This document shows, piece after piece, positions 19,626 to 29,404 of a stretch of 64,000 nucleotides of DNA; position 1 is the first letter of the stretch, and every line of letters begins with the position of its first letter. A model generated the notes under the pieces. That model was not told the DNA's origin. It saw nothing but the letters and a program-made list of their open reading frames with translations, and searched no databases. Origin of the DNA: an uncultured Spirochaetia bacterium. Lineage in GTDB: Bacteria; Spirochaetota; Brachyspiria; Brachyspirales; Brachyspiraceae. The stretch is from the NCBI GenBank assembly GCA_947040495.1, contig CAMRBQ010000002.1, forward strand, positions 37,120-101,119, in the 5' to 3' direction. The position numbers and the translations under genes are program-made.

Positions 19626-20645
19626 CTACTTTTTTACAGAAAAACGATGTATTGTCGTATAATTATATAATTCATTTGGTCTTAGTATTGGGCTTTTGAA
19701 ATGCAAAAAATTTGGTGAGCATGGTAAATATTGTGTTTCAAGACAAACTGCATTATATTTATTTAGAATCCCTTCACGTGTTTTTTCATCTTTCAAATTA
19801 TTTCCTGTATAAAGTTGTATTGCAGGTTTATCTGTAAATATTTCCATAGATATTCCGCTATTTTCTGAATATAATTTTGCTTTGCATTTATTTATATCAG
19901 TATCATTAAAAATAAAACAATTATCATAGCCATATATTTCTCCATTTACTTTATCAATATCTTTGCCGATTATTTTTTCTTTATTAAAATCGAATGCTGT
20001 ATTTTTAGTCTTTAATACTTCGCCTGTTGCCGAACAATCAAGATTTACAGGTAGATAGTAATCTGACAATAGTGTTAGGGTATGGTCTAATATGTTGCCT
20101 TGTCCATTGAGATTCCAATAGGCATGATTTGTTAGATTGATAGGTGTTGCTTTATCAGAGACTGCTTTATAGTTGATGATAAGGTCATTATTTTCATTTA
20201 CTGTATATGTAATAGCCACATCCATATTGCCGGGGTATCCTTCTTCGCCATCGAGAGATTTATATGTAAATATAACAGAGCAGTCATTAGAGCCCTCGCC
20301 AATATAGTTATCAAATTGTTTAAATGAAAATCCTTTTATACCACCATGAAGATGATTTTTGCCATTATTTATCGGCAGGCAATATTGTTTCCCATCGAGG
20401 GTAAATTTGCCATCAATTATTCTATTAGCAAATCTGCCAACACTAGAGCCTATATAAGATTTTGTATTTTTATAGAAATTACTTTCCTCACTACCAAAGG
20501 AAATCGATTTTGGATTATTGTTTTTGTCAGCAATATTTACAGATACTATACTTGCACCAAAATCTGTAAGTTCTACTTTTAATCCATTTTTATTTTCTAA
20601 TGTAAATATAAATCCATCATCAAATGTTTTTTTTGCAATAAGCAT
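19626..20645 (-). CDS. galM: Aldose 1-epimerase (galactose mutarotase)
   Basis: 339 residues, the family length. Interconverts alpha and beta anomers of hexoses. Family motifs include the LTDFGASIVSV start, SIGSSVGRFANRI-type Arg-rich loop (here YIGSSVGRFANRI), LHGG, NLTNHAYWNLNG containing the catalytic His, and a C-terminal LETQYLPCSPN with the catalytic Glu. It acts in the cytoplasm. GGAG lies before the ATG. It is a single gene between rpmB and the divergently transcribed STAS gene. Together with the GalT-like enzyme (36.7 kb) and the sugar transporter it fits hexose use. Confidence 0.92.
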   Translation of the reverse strand: MLIAKKTFDDGFIFTLENKNGLKVELTDFGASIVSVNIADKNNNPKSISFGSEESNFYKNTKSYIGSSVGRFANRIIDGKFTLDGKQYCLPINNGKNHLHGGIKGFSFKQFDNYIGEGSNDCSVIFTYKSLDGEEGYPGNMDVAITYTVNENNDLIINYKAVSDKATPINLTNHAYWNLNGQGNILDHTLTLLSDYYLPVNLDCSATGEVLKTKNTAFDFNKEKIIGKDIDKVNGEIYGYDNCFIFNDTDINKCKAKLYSENSGISMEIFTDKPAIQLYTGNNLKDEKTREGILNKYNAVCLETQYLPCSPNFLHFKSPILRPNELYNYTTIHRFSVKK

Positions 20646-20802
20646 TCATAATCTCCATAAGTAGCATTTTATACATTATCAATATAGTTCATTAAAATAT
20701 ATTTTTCAATAGAGCAAAAAAAAAATGATACATATTAAAACATTATTTAAAATATCTTAATATAAGATTTATAATATAATATTTACAACTTTGTATCAAC
20801 TC

Positions 20803-20830
20803 TTGATTTTTTTTGATTTTTATATACAAT
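20803..20830 (+). promoter_or_regulatory. Putative promoter of the STAS-yggT pair
   Basis: TTGATT, a 16-base spacer and TACAAT, 27 bases before the start codon at 20858. Confidence 0.5.
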
Positions 20831-20857
20831 TTGCGTCTTAACATTTATGGAGTTTTT

Positions 20858-21190
20858 ATGATCAAAACAAAAATAGACAAAGATGTTGTGATAATTAATG
20901 TTGATGAAAATATAATATCAGAAAATATTAACTTGTTTGAAGAAAAGATAGATGATATTAGGTTTTCTGATTTCAAATGTTATATATTTGATTTTTCTAA
21001 TGTAGAATATATTTGTTCATCAGGTCTTGGTATATTAGCCAATATTCTAAGAAAGTCATATGAAACTTCTTCTAGTGTTTATTTTTGTTCATTAACAGAG
21101 CCTCTAAGAAAATTATTTGATGTAACAAAATTTCTAACTATGGTAAAAGAAGCAAAAACAATTGAAGATGTTGTAATGGATTTTGAGTAA
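20858..21190 (+). CDS. STAS-domain protein (anti-sigma factor antagonist-like)
   Basis: 110 residues, a single STAS domain. Such proteins bind switch kinases or anti-sigma factors and are controlled by phosphorylation of a Ser. The pattern is typical: an IINVDENIISENINLFEEKI beta-strand plus helix, then IFDFSNVEYICSSGLGILAN with the phosphorylatable Ser-Ser-Gly loop, then the VYFCSLTEPLRKLFDV segment. The start is the internal ATG at 20858 with GGAG upstream; an in-frame ATG further upstream would add 15 untypical residues. No partner kinase is next to it. The HATPase-like protein at 49814 is a candidate partner by inference only. It is followed by yggT after 2 bases. Confidence 0.85.
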   Translation: MIKTKIDKDVVIINVDENIISENINLFEEKIDDIRFSDFKCYIFDFSNVEYICSSGLGILANILRKSYETSSSVYFCSLTEPLRKLFDVTKFLTMVKEAKTIEDVVMDFE

Positions 21191-21192
21191 AC

Positions 21193-21537
21193 ATGGATTT
21201 TTTTACACTCTATAAAATATTATCAGCTATACTTAAAATTATCATGGTAATTATAAGAGCCTATACATTTGTATGGTTCATTTGGATTATTCTGAGTTGG
21301 CTTAGGGCTTTTGGGGCTATACAAATTGACCCACATAGTCCATTGATGCGTACTCTTGCGATGCTAACAGACGGAGTTATCGATAAAGTATTTGGCAATT
21401 TTCGTAGAAAACTTGTTATAGGCGTATTAGACCTTTCTCCATTTGCATTTTTAATGGTACTTACATATATATTTCCACCTGTGTTACAGTGGTTATTCAA
21501 TCTTTTGTTAAATTTTCTAAGAAATACGTTTTATTAA
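21193..21537 (+). CDS. YggT family membrane protein
   Basis: 114 residues with two hydrophobic regions (about 10-35 and 75-105). YggT proteins are small inner-membrane proteins of uncertain role, sometimes linked to osmotic tolerance or cell division. The family pattern is visible in WIILSWLRAFGAIQIDPHSPLMRTL followed by a helix and LDLSPFAFLMVLTYI. It starts 2 bases after the STAS gene stop, suggesting an operon. It converges with the btu operon with only 3 bases between stops. Confidence 0.85.
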   Translation: MDFFTLYKILSAILKIIMVIIRAYTFVWFIWIILSWLRAFGAIQIDPHSPLMRTLAMLTDGVIDKVFGNFRRKLVIGVLDLSPFAFLMVLTYIFPPVLQWLFNLLLNFLRNTFY

Positions 21538-21540
21538 AAA

Positions 21541-22308
21541 TTATTTAGTATTCCATTCTCTCAACGATGCGTTCATAAATTTTACAACATTCATATCATA
21601 CAGTATATTAAAAAGCTCTTTATCCATAGATAAGCTATCACCATAAAATAAAATATCACCGTCTTTCAAAAGTAGGACTTTATCTGAAAGCCTTAATGAT
21701 AGATTAATATCATGCAAAACACCAACTATACAACGATTACCAATAGAAGCCCATTCATGCATATAGTCGAGTAAGGATATTTGATTTCCAATATCAAGAT
21801 GATTTGTCGGCTCATCGAGAAGTATTATACTAGGCTCTTGTGCAAATGTACGTGCCAAGAAAACCCTCTGTAGTTGCCCCCCCGATAATGTATTAATTTC
21901 TTTATCTTTTATATCTAGCAAATGCACCGCCTTCAAACAATTTTCTACAATATCTATATCAATTTTTGATGGCTTTGAAAATACCCCTTTCATATGAATA
22001 TATCTACCAAGCATAACGGTATCGAATATAGAAAAAGAAAAATATGTATTTGACAATTGAGAAAGCATAGATATTCTTTTTGCGATTTCAAAGCGTTTAA
22101 TATTATTTATATTTTTATCATCTATAAATATATTACCTCTGCTTTGATTTATTATACCAACCATAGTTTTTAGCAATGTTGTTTTGCCACATCCGCTAGG
22201 ACCGAGTATTGATAAATTTTGTCCGTACTCTAATGAGAATGATATATTTTTTATTATGTCTAGTCCTCCATATCCAGAGGCTATATTTTCTAATTTTAAA
22301 GCAGCCAT
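21541..22308 (-). CDS. btuD: Corrinoid/siderophore ABC transporter ATPase (BtuD-like)
   Basis: 255 residues. Walker A is GPSGCGKTTL, the signature LSGGQLQRVFLAR and Walker B IILLDEPTNHLD, followed by the switch His in VGVLHDINLSLRLSD. This is the FecE/BtuD type that powers uptake of cobalamin, haem or siderophores. Its start overlaps the stop of the permease gene. Because the operon begins with cobS and cobC, corrinoid is the likely substrate; the ATPase alone would not show it. It is the last gene of the operon. Confidence 0.85.
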   Translation of the reverse strand: MAALKLENIASGYGGLDIIKNISFSLEYGQNLSILGPSGCGKTTLLKTMVGIINQSRGNIFIDDKNINNIKRFEIAKRISMLSQLSNTYFSFSIFDTVMLGRYIHMKGVFSKPSKIDIDIVENCLKAVHLLDIKDKEINTLSGGQLQRVFLARTFAQEPSIILLDEPTNHLDIGNQISLLDYMHEWASIGNRCIVGVLHDINLSLRLSDKVLLLKDGDILFYGDSLSMDKELFNILYDMNVVKFMNASLREWNTK

Positions 22309-23339
22309 TATTTTTTATTCCCTCTGAAATAAATATATCCAAAAAATGGAGCGCCTAATAGGGATGTAACTATGCCCACGGGTATCTCTTCTGGTGCTAT
22401 TATAATTCTCGAAATCATATCTGCAAATACCATAAAAATACCACCGATTAAAGAGGATGCTACGATGACTAATTTATGAGAAGAGCCAAATATTTTTCTA
22501 GTAATATGTGGTGCTATTAAATCTATAAATCCTATTATCCCAACAAATGATACAGAGACACCAGTTAATACTGCAGATACAAATATTAAAACCCATTTCA
22601 TTTTTTTTTGGTCGATACCAATACTAAGGGCACTCTCTTCGCCAAATGTGAGTATATCTAATTCCATATGTTTTGAATATAAAAATAAAATACATATAAT
22701 CATTATAGGTAAAAGTATTAGAATATATTCAAAGCCTTTAAATGAAAAACTACCCATCTGCCAAAATATTATATTTTTAATATTGTCTTGCGAAAAACTC
22801 ATGAGTAATGCTTGTAAAGAATTTATAAAAATAGAAAATACTACACCTGATAATATTATAGTATTGCCACTTATTTGTTTGTCAACTTGTGATGAAAATA
22901 TAATTACTATACTTATAGTAAGCATCGCAAAAACAAGCCCAAATATTGGTATTGTAAACATGCCAAGTAGTTGATTTTGAAAATTAATTATCATAGCTAT
23001 CGATGCACCTAATGCAGCCCCAGATGATACGCCTAATGTATAAGAAGATGCCAAAGGGTTTTTTAATGTTGATTGTAAAATACAGCCTGAGGTTGAAAGT
23101 GCGGCCCCTATTAAAAATGCCAAGCATACTCTAGGGATACGTAAAAGCCATATAATAGAAATTGTGTTTTTTGTTATATCTTCTTTTAATGGAATATTAA
23201 ATATTTTATGTAATATTATATTGATGATATTAATTGGATTGATAGAAATAGAGCCTAGTATTATGCTTAGAAATAATATAACTATAATGATAATAATTAT
23301 TATAAATATTTTTATTTTATAAGATACTCTCTTCTGCAA
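22308..23339 (-). CDS. btuC: FecCD/BtuC-type ABC permease
   Basis: 343 residues with about ten membrane helices. The BtuC/FecCD family signatures are SIIWLLRIPRVCLAFLIGAA (the RLPR-type entry motif), GCILQSTLKNPLASSYTLGVSSGA, and GIIGFIDLIAPHITRKIFGS near the C terminus, the cytoplasmic loop that contacts the ATPase. Expected length and order are complete. The gene overlaps btuD by one base and lies 100 bases after btuF, a space that contains a short repeat. Confidence 0.88.
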   Translation of the reverse strand: MQKRVSYKIKIFIIIIIIIVILFLSIILGSISINPINIINIILHKIFNIPLKEDITKNTISIIWLLRIPRVCLAFLIGAALSTSGCILQSTLKNPLASSYTLGVSSGAALGASIAMIINFQNQLLGMFTIPIFGLVFAMLTISIVIIFSSQVDKQISGNTIILSGVVFSIFINSLQALLMSFSQDNIKNIIFWQMGSFSFKGFEYILILLPIMIICILFLYSKHMELDILTFGEESALSIGIDQKKMKWVLIFVSAVLTGVSVSFVGIIGFIDLIAPHITRKIFGSSHKLVIVASSLIGGIFMVFADMISRIIIAPEEIPVGIVTSLLGAPFFGYIYFRGNKK

Positions 23340-23424
23340 TTCTATCTCCTCTAAGATTTTCCTTGACTATATCATAATTTAATACAATTTGAAATTTCTA
23401 ATGAAAATATATTTAAAGTAGCTA

Positions 23425-23440
23425 AAGCCTATGCAGTAGT
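23425..23440 (+). repeat. 16-base dispersed repeat, copy 2
   Basis: AAGCCTATGCAGTAGT. It differs by one base from 8783-8798. It ends at the btuF stop codon and lies between btuF and btuC. Confidence 0.35.
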
Positions 23441-24384
23441 TATAAATCTTTATATTCATCGGGGTAAACATATTTTGCAAGAATTTTTACTCCAGATACT
23501 ATATTATGTGTTGGTCTTGAAAGCCAGCCGCCGGGGATTAAATAAATCGCATCATTTTTTATAGCGCTAATATTGTCCCAGCCGAGTCTTTTTTTTACAT
23601 TATCAGCAACACTTGTACCATGCTCATTGAGAATGACAATAATATCAGGATTGAGTGTTATAATATTTTCTTCGCTTACTTTAATCCATTCTTTTTTATC
23701 TTTAAATATATTTTCAGCACCAATTATATTAATAACATCATCCATAAAAACACCATTTCCAAATGAGTATGGATTGGGAGGAGGTTGTAGTTCAAAATAT
23801 AAACTTTTTTTATTTGTAATTGTTTGCCCTATGGCTCTAATGTTTTCAAGCGATTTATTCATTTCATCTACAATATTTTTGCCCTTATCTTCACAATTTA
23901 ATATACGAGAAACTAGCATTATACTATCTTCTATTTCATTTAATCTTGTGCTTGTGGGTATATTAACTACAGTTATTCCCGATTTTTCCAATAGATAAAA
24001 ATGCGATGTGTTATTATTTATTGTTGATATAAAAACAATATTGCTGCCACTATTTATTATGCTTTCTATATTTGGGTTAAGCATATCAATTTTTACTATA
24101 TTATCATTTGTTGCGATAGAAGCATCTACCTCATGGGAATATTCATCTACAACAACTAATTTATCATAAAATCCCAGTTCGATAATTATATCTGTAATGG
24201 CTGGCGATATGCTCGTTATTTTTTTTATATCATTAGGGATTTTTATATTTTGCCCTTCTATATCTTTGATGATGCGTACATTGCTATTATCTAATTGAGT
24301 AGTGTTATCTTTTTTTTTACATCCAACAATAAAAAATATTAATATAAAAATTATTTTTAAAGTATACAAAAATTTATTTAACAT
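23440..24384 (-). CDS. btuF: Corrinoid/siderophore substrate-binding lipoprotein (BtuF-like)
   Basis: 314 residues. The N terminus is a lipoprotein signal ending in FFIVGC, so the protein is anchored to a membrane facing the periplasm. The body has the helical-backbone binding-protein pattern: ITSISPAITDIIIELGFYDKLV, then LNPDIIVILNEHG and a C-terminal PGGWLSRPTHNIVSGV. The start at 24384 was chosen for the signal peptide; its ATG lies 5 bases after the cobC stop, which implies translational coupling. It would hand corrinoid to BtuC. The exact ligand is inferred from the neighbouring cob genes. Confidence 0.85.
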   Translation of the reverse strand: MLNKFLYTLKIIFILIFFIVGCKKKDNTTQLDNSNVRIIKDIEGQNIKIPNDIKKITSISPAITDIIIELGFYDKLVVVDEYSHEVDASIATNDNIVKIDMLNPNIESIINSGSNIVFISTINNNTSHFYLLEKSGITVVNIPTSTRLNEIEDSIMLVSRILNCEDKGKNIVDEMNKSLENIRAIGQTITNKKSLYFELQPPPNPYSFGNGVFMDDVINIIGAENIFKDKKEWIKVSEENIITLNPDIIVILNEHGTSVADNVKKRLGWDNISAIKNDAIYLIPGGWLSRPTHNIVSGVKILAKYVYPDEYKDL

Positions 24385-24388
24385 AAAC

Positions 24389-24982
24389 TTATATTTCTTT
24401 ATAAGATATTGCCTTGTTATTAGGGTCATCAAATTCAAGCATAAATCCACGTCCATTCTTAGGGAGCCAACCATAGTAGTCATCATTTTCTTTATAAAAA
24501 TTATTCATCATAACACTTATAATACCACCATGAGTAATGATTGCAATATTTTCATAGTTGTTATTTTTTATATCAGCAAATATTTTATTCATACCTATTT
24601 TTAGCCTAGATAAAACATCATCTATATTTTCGCCACCGGGGGATTTAAAATTTATAAATTTTTTATCTTCAAGCCATTTTATATATTCTGGATTGCTTTT
24701 AAGTTCATCATGACTTTTCATTTCATATATTCCAAAACCGACTTCATTTATTTCTTCAAGGCTAGTGTATTGAAGATTTGGATATATAACAGAGAGGGTT
24801 TCAATTGTTCTTTTAAGTTTACTTGTATAAAAACAATCAATTTCTTTAGGGTATATATTTTCGTCTTTTAATTTTTTTAGAGATGCTATTCCATTGTCTG
24901 ATAAACTTACATCAGTAGAACCACAATATACATTCATATCATTTGCAATGCTTACGCCATGTCTTATAAAATACAATTTCAT
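24389..24982 (-). CDS. cobC: Histidine phosphatase, probable alpha-ribazole phosphatase
   Basis: 197 residues with the phosphoglycerate-mutase-type fold. The catalytic RHG motif is FIRHGVSIAND at the start, the second His lies in AIITHGGIISVMM and an acidic Glu in LEEINEVGFGIYE. In the anaerobic corrinoid pathway CobC removes phosphate from alpha-ribazole-5'-phosphate or cobalamin-phosphate. Family membership is certain. The substrate is inferred from position directly after cobS. Confidence 0.8.
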   Translation of the reverse strand: MKLYFIRHGVSIANDMNVYCGSTDVSLSDNGIASLKKLKDENIYPKEIDCFYTSKLKRTIETLSVIYPNLQYTSLEEINEVGFGIYEMKSHDELKSNPEYIKWLEDKKFINFKSPGGENIDDVLSRLKIGMNKIFADIKNNNYENIAIITHGGIISVMMNNFYKENDDYYGWLPKNGRGFMLEFDDPNNKAISYKEI

Positions 24983-25057
24983 TTTCGTATGCTCCTAATA
25001 TTGTTTCAGTTTATATATGATAAATAACAACTCAATTTTTATTTATAAAAGTAAATA

Positions 25058-25840
25058 TTATAACAGACCTTCAAAAACAATAATAGCCCATGCGAGTAAA
25101 GCAGAGGCTTCACTTATAGTTATAGTATATCCCATAATATCGGCTGAAATGCCGCCAAAATTTTTATATGCATATAACACGGAAAGTGAAAACGTTAATA
25201 GCTCAATAATAAATATAATAATTGCAAATGTGGAACATGCTAGATATGCTAAACAGGCAAATATAATAGTCATAATAATTATAAATATTATATGGAAAAT
25301 GCCACTATCTTTTTTGAGTACAGATGCAAAACCGCCTTCAAATATTGGATTCATAATATAAACAGATAGTGATGAAAAGCAACGTGAAAAAACGGGTATA
25401 AAAATAAACATTAAAAAATATTCTTTGTATGAATAAATATAATAGATAGATGGGTACACTATAATAAATAATGACATTATAGAGAGGACAGAAAAGCCAC
25501 TAACATTAGAGGCTTTTAATATTTTTAATTTTTTTTCTTTTTCTTTAGATGATAGTATGGCATTATTTACATCCATAAAACCATTTGCATGAATAAATCC
25601 ATTAAATATATATGGACAAATCATAACAAGTGATACAATTATAAAAGGTGGCAAAGAAAAAAATTCTATAATATTTACAAAAACATACCATACAATACCC
25701 GATGTAAATCCTACAAGTGGTAATGAAAGTAGCACATATTTTATAGTCTTATTATCCCACATGATGCGAGGGACTGGTATTGTAGAAAACATTATTAAAG
25801 CCATAAAAAAGCTTTTAAGATATAAAATTATAAAAGTCAT
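25058..25840 (-). CDS. cobS: Adenosylcobinamide-GDP ribazoletransferase
   Basis: 260 residues, several membrane helices. CobS joins adenosylcobinamide-GDP to alpha-ribazole in the inner membrane, the last assembly step of cobalamin. Typical features are FSTIPVP in the first helix and NGFIHANGFMDVNNAILSSKEKEKKLKILK, the family form of the acidic motif (usual DGxLDxxDG), although the first Asp positions are replaced by Asn and His here. A C-terminal GGISADIMGYTITISEA also matches CobS (GxxTGDxxGA). The replaced acidic residues are odd and worth checking. First gene of the corrinoid operon. The promoter candidate is TTGAAA-16-TATAAT at 25952-25979. Confidence 0.8.
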   Translation of the reverse strand: MTFIILYLKSFFMALIMFSTIPVPRIMWDNKTIKYVLLSLPLVGFTSGIVWYVFVNIIEFFSLPPFIIVSLVMICPYIFNGFIHANGFMDVNNAILSSKEKEKKLKILKASNVSGFSVLSIMSLFIIVYPSIYYIYSYKEYFLMFIFIPVFSRCFSSLSVYIMNPIFEGGFASVLKKDSGIFHIIFIIIMTIIFACLAYLACSTFAIIIFIIELLTFSLSVLYAYKNFGGISADIMGYTITISEASALLAWAIIVFEGLL

Positions 25841-25951
25841 ATAAATTAAAAAGTAGGTAAATATATAAATTAAAATTAAACATGCATTATATATAATAAA
25901 AACCTATCTATTAATTTTATATATAAAGAGTGTAAATTTAGCTTGTGTAAA

Positions 25952-25979
25952 ATTATATCTTAAAATATATATATTTCAA
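25952..25979 (-). promoter_or_regulatory. Putative promoter of the cobS-btu operon
   Basis: On the minus strand TTGAAA, a 16-base spacer and consensus TATAAT, about 110 bases before cobS. The leader contains no B12-box that I recognise, so a cobalamin riboswitch is not supported. Confidence 0.5.
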
Positions 25980-26011
25980 GAATAATTAATTTAATTATAG
26001 AAGTTGATAAT

Positions 26012-26050
26012 AAAAAAGGCCATAGTAATAAAAAAATATTACCATAGCCC
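26012..26050 (-). terminator. Terminator of the NSS transporter gene
   Basis: On the minus strand GGGCTATGGTAATA pairs with TATTACTATGGCC around a T-rich loop, followed by TTTTTT. It lies 30 bases after the stop. Confidence 0.85.
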
Positions 26051-26079
26051 TATAAATATTTATCAATAAATAATAATTA

Positions 26080-27465
26080 TTAACTTAATATAAATCTTCG
26101 AGCATATTCATATACAAATATAAACAACATTATTAATGGTATAACATATGATACATAGAAGCGTATACTTGTAGGGAATTTAATGCCCTCGCCAGTATTG
26201 GCTTCTTTGATAAAATTATCCCATCCCCAACCGAAATTTCTAGTACAGAAGAATATAGTAACCAAAGCACCAAGTGGGAGTATATTATTACTTACGATGA
26301 AGTCGAGTAAATCTAATACGACAGTCCCTTTTCCAAGTGGTTGGAAACCTCCCCATACATTAAAGCCTAATGTTGTAGGAATACTAAATACAAATAGAGA
26401 AACAAAAAGTATGATAGATGTTTTCTTTCTTTCCCATCCAAATTGGTCCATCAAAAATGCATATATATTTTCTAATACACCTATAACTGTAGTGAGTGCT
26501 GCCATAGTGAGGAATATAAAAAACATTGCTCCCCAGAATTGACCGAGAGGCATTTCGTTAAATATATTTGGTAATGTTACAAAAGCAAGACCAGCACCTT
26601 CACCAGGATTAACGCCAAAAGCAAAACAAGCTGGGAATATAATTAAACCTGCAAGTAAGGCAACAAGACAATCAAGTGATAAGATAATAAGAGACTCCCC
26701 TGTCAATCTTCTTTTTTTATTAATATAACTACCAAAGATAGCCATACCACCTTGACCAAGACTTAGTGTGAAAAATGCCTGACCAATAGCCGCATAAAAT
26801 ACAGCTATAAATCCACTAAAACCATTCTCAAATAGTTTACCAAAATCAGGTACTAAATAAAATTTAACACCTTCCATAGCATTTGGTAATGTTAGGGAAC
26901 GAATAACTAATATACCCATAAAAGCAAATAATGCTATCATCATTATTTTACTAACACGCTCAACACCCTTTTGTAGCCCAATAGAACATACAAATATACC
27001 TATAAATAATGTAGTCCCCATCCAAAATATTAATGTACGAGGGCTTGCTAACATTCCGCCAAAGAAAGCACCTATTTGTTCAGGGCTAGAATTATTAAGT
27101 TGACCAGAAATCATATAAAATACATATGCTAAACACCAGCCAGCTAATGTGGTATAAAATAGCATGAGTATTACATTACCAAATATCTGTACATATCCAA
27201 CATAATGCCATTTTTTACCGGGGCTTTGTAGTTCTTTAAATGAATGTGCTATATCATGACGACCAGCACGCCCTACAGCAAATTCCATAACAAGTGGGGC
27301 AAGACTAAGCATAATGAGAGAAATTAAATATAAAAGTACAAAAGCACCACCACCATTTTGACCTGTAACATAAGGGAAACGCCAAACATTGCCCATCCCA
27401 ACAGCACATCCTGCTGATATTAGAATAAAGCCGAGCCTACTACCTAATTGTTCTCGTTCTTTCAT
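26080..27465 (-). CDS. NSS-family Na+-dependent amino-acid transporter
   Basis: 461 residues, about 11-12 membrane helices. The neurotransmitter:sodium symporter signature at the start is LGFILISAGCAVGMGNVWRFPYVTGQNGGG, holding the helix-1 unwound region (usual GNVWRFPY) for Na+ and substrate binding. Other marks are YAAIGQAFFTLSLGQGGMAIFGSY in helix 6-7. Bacterial relatives carry tryptophan, tyrosine or leucine (TnaT, LeuT, MhsT). It lies right after the tyrosine phenol-lyase gene in the same orientation, so an aromatic amino acid is the likely substrate. A hairpin between them could reduce read-through. AAGGAGA precedes the ATG. Confidence 0.88.
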   Translation of the reverse strand: MKEREQLGSRLGFILISAGCAVGMGNVWRFPYVTGQNGGGAFVLLYLISLIMLSLAPLVMEFAVGRAGRHDIAHSFKELQSPGKKWHYVGYVQIFGNVILMLFYTTLAGWCLAYVFYMISGQLNNSSPEQIGAFFGGMLASPRTLIFWMGTTLFIGIFVCSIGLQKGVERVSKIMMIALFAFMGILVIRSLTLPNAMEGVKFYLVPDFGKLFENGFSGFIAVFYAAIGQAFFTLSLGQGGMAIFGSYINKKRRLTGESLIILSLDCLVALLAGLIIFPACFAFGVNPGEGAGLAFVTLPNIFNEMPLGQFWGAMFFIFLTMAALTTVIGVLENIYAFLMDQFGWERKKTSIILFVSLFVFSIPTTLGFNVWGGFQPLGKGTVVLDLLDFIVSNNILPLGALVTIFFCTRNFGWGWDNFIKEANTGEGIKFPTSIRFYVSYVIPLIMLFIFVYEYARRFILS

Positions 27466-27504
27466 AATAGTAATCTCCTTAAAATTTGAAATAATTTTTA
27501 AACA

Positions 27505-27556
27505 TAAAAAAGGTACAGTTACAATTTCCTATAAAATAAATTATAACTATACCTTT
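27505..27556 (-). terminator. Intercistronic hairpin/terminator between tpl and the NSS gene
   Basis: A stem with arms of about 19 bases on the minus strand (AAAGGTATAGTTATAATTT and AAATTGTAACTGTACCTTT), with three mismatched or wobble positions, followed by TTTTTT. It should stop part of the transcription before the transporter gene. Confidence 0.7.
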
Positions 27557-27602
27557 CAATGTATGCATTTTTATGTATAAATCAATAAAAACATATTTAA
27601 AA

Positions 27603-29021
<1,419 letters not shown>

Positions 29022-29093
29022 TTAATTAATATTTAAATAACAATTTGAATAATAAGTTTCATAACAATCTAAATATCACCTCTAATATAAAAA

Positions 29094-29118
29094 CTTCCAA
29101 TTTTTTCCCTTTCGGAAG
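29094..29118 (-). promoter_or_regulatory. Weak attenuator-like hairpin in the tpl leader
   Basis: On the minus strand CTTCC and GGAAG form a 5-bp stem with a 15-base loop followed by TTTTTATATT. It lies about 200 bases after the predicted transcription start and 100 bases before tpl. The stem is short, so confidence is low. Confidence 0.3.
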
Positions 29119-29229
29119 ATGAATATACTAAATAGTACCAAAATATTTTTAATAAGAATTTTTTAGAAAGATGCAGATGAAACACATAATTACTTTAGTT
29201 ATGCAAATCATTACATTGTAGAAAAAGTA

Positions 29230-29292
29230 TTACCAAGTCGCCATAGTAGCTGACATGATTGCAAATATATTATAAGATAATAAACTCAACAT
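29230..29292 (-). CDS. Possible 20-residue leader peptide before tpl
   Basis: A short frame begins ATG TTG AGT and ends GCG ACT TGG TAA, giving a peptide that starts MLSLLSYNIF and ends SATMATW, with Tyr at position 7 and Trp as the last residue before the stop. The ATG starts 7 bases after the -10 box, which is where transcription should begin, so it would be translated without a ribosome binding site (leaderless). Aromatic codons in a leader recall TnaC control of tryptophanase, but the tnaC Trp-spacing pattern is absent. A 20-codon open frame can also occur by chance. Confidence 0.3.
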   Translation of the reverse strand: MLSLLSYNIFAIMSATMATW

Positions 29293-29298
29293 ACGAGT

Positions 29299-29327
29299 AG
29301 TATAGTAAAAATATGTATTATAGTCAA
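29299..29327 (-). promoter_or_regulatory. Promoter of the tpl unit
   Basis: On the minus strand TTGACT (29327-29322), a 17-base spacer and TATACT (29304-29299): a near-consensus sigma-70 promoter 300 bases before tpl. Confidence 0.75.
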
Positions 29328-29404
29328 GCAATAATTTAATTTTTTAAACTATTACTCGACTATATTAAATATTATTAGAATATATATATATTTTTTTAGA
29401 TATC

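Noticed and set aside
20370..20380. GCCGATAA on the minus strand within galM
   Set aside because: Perfect -10 motif, but it is in a conserved coding region and has no -35 partner.
25841..25951. Cobalamin riboswitch before cobS
   Set aside because: The leader is short and A/T-rich without a B12 box or long stems.
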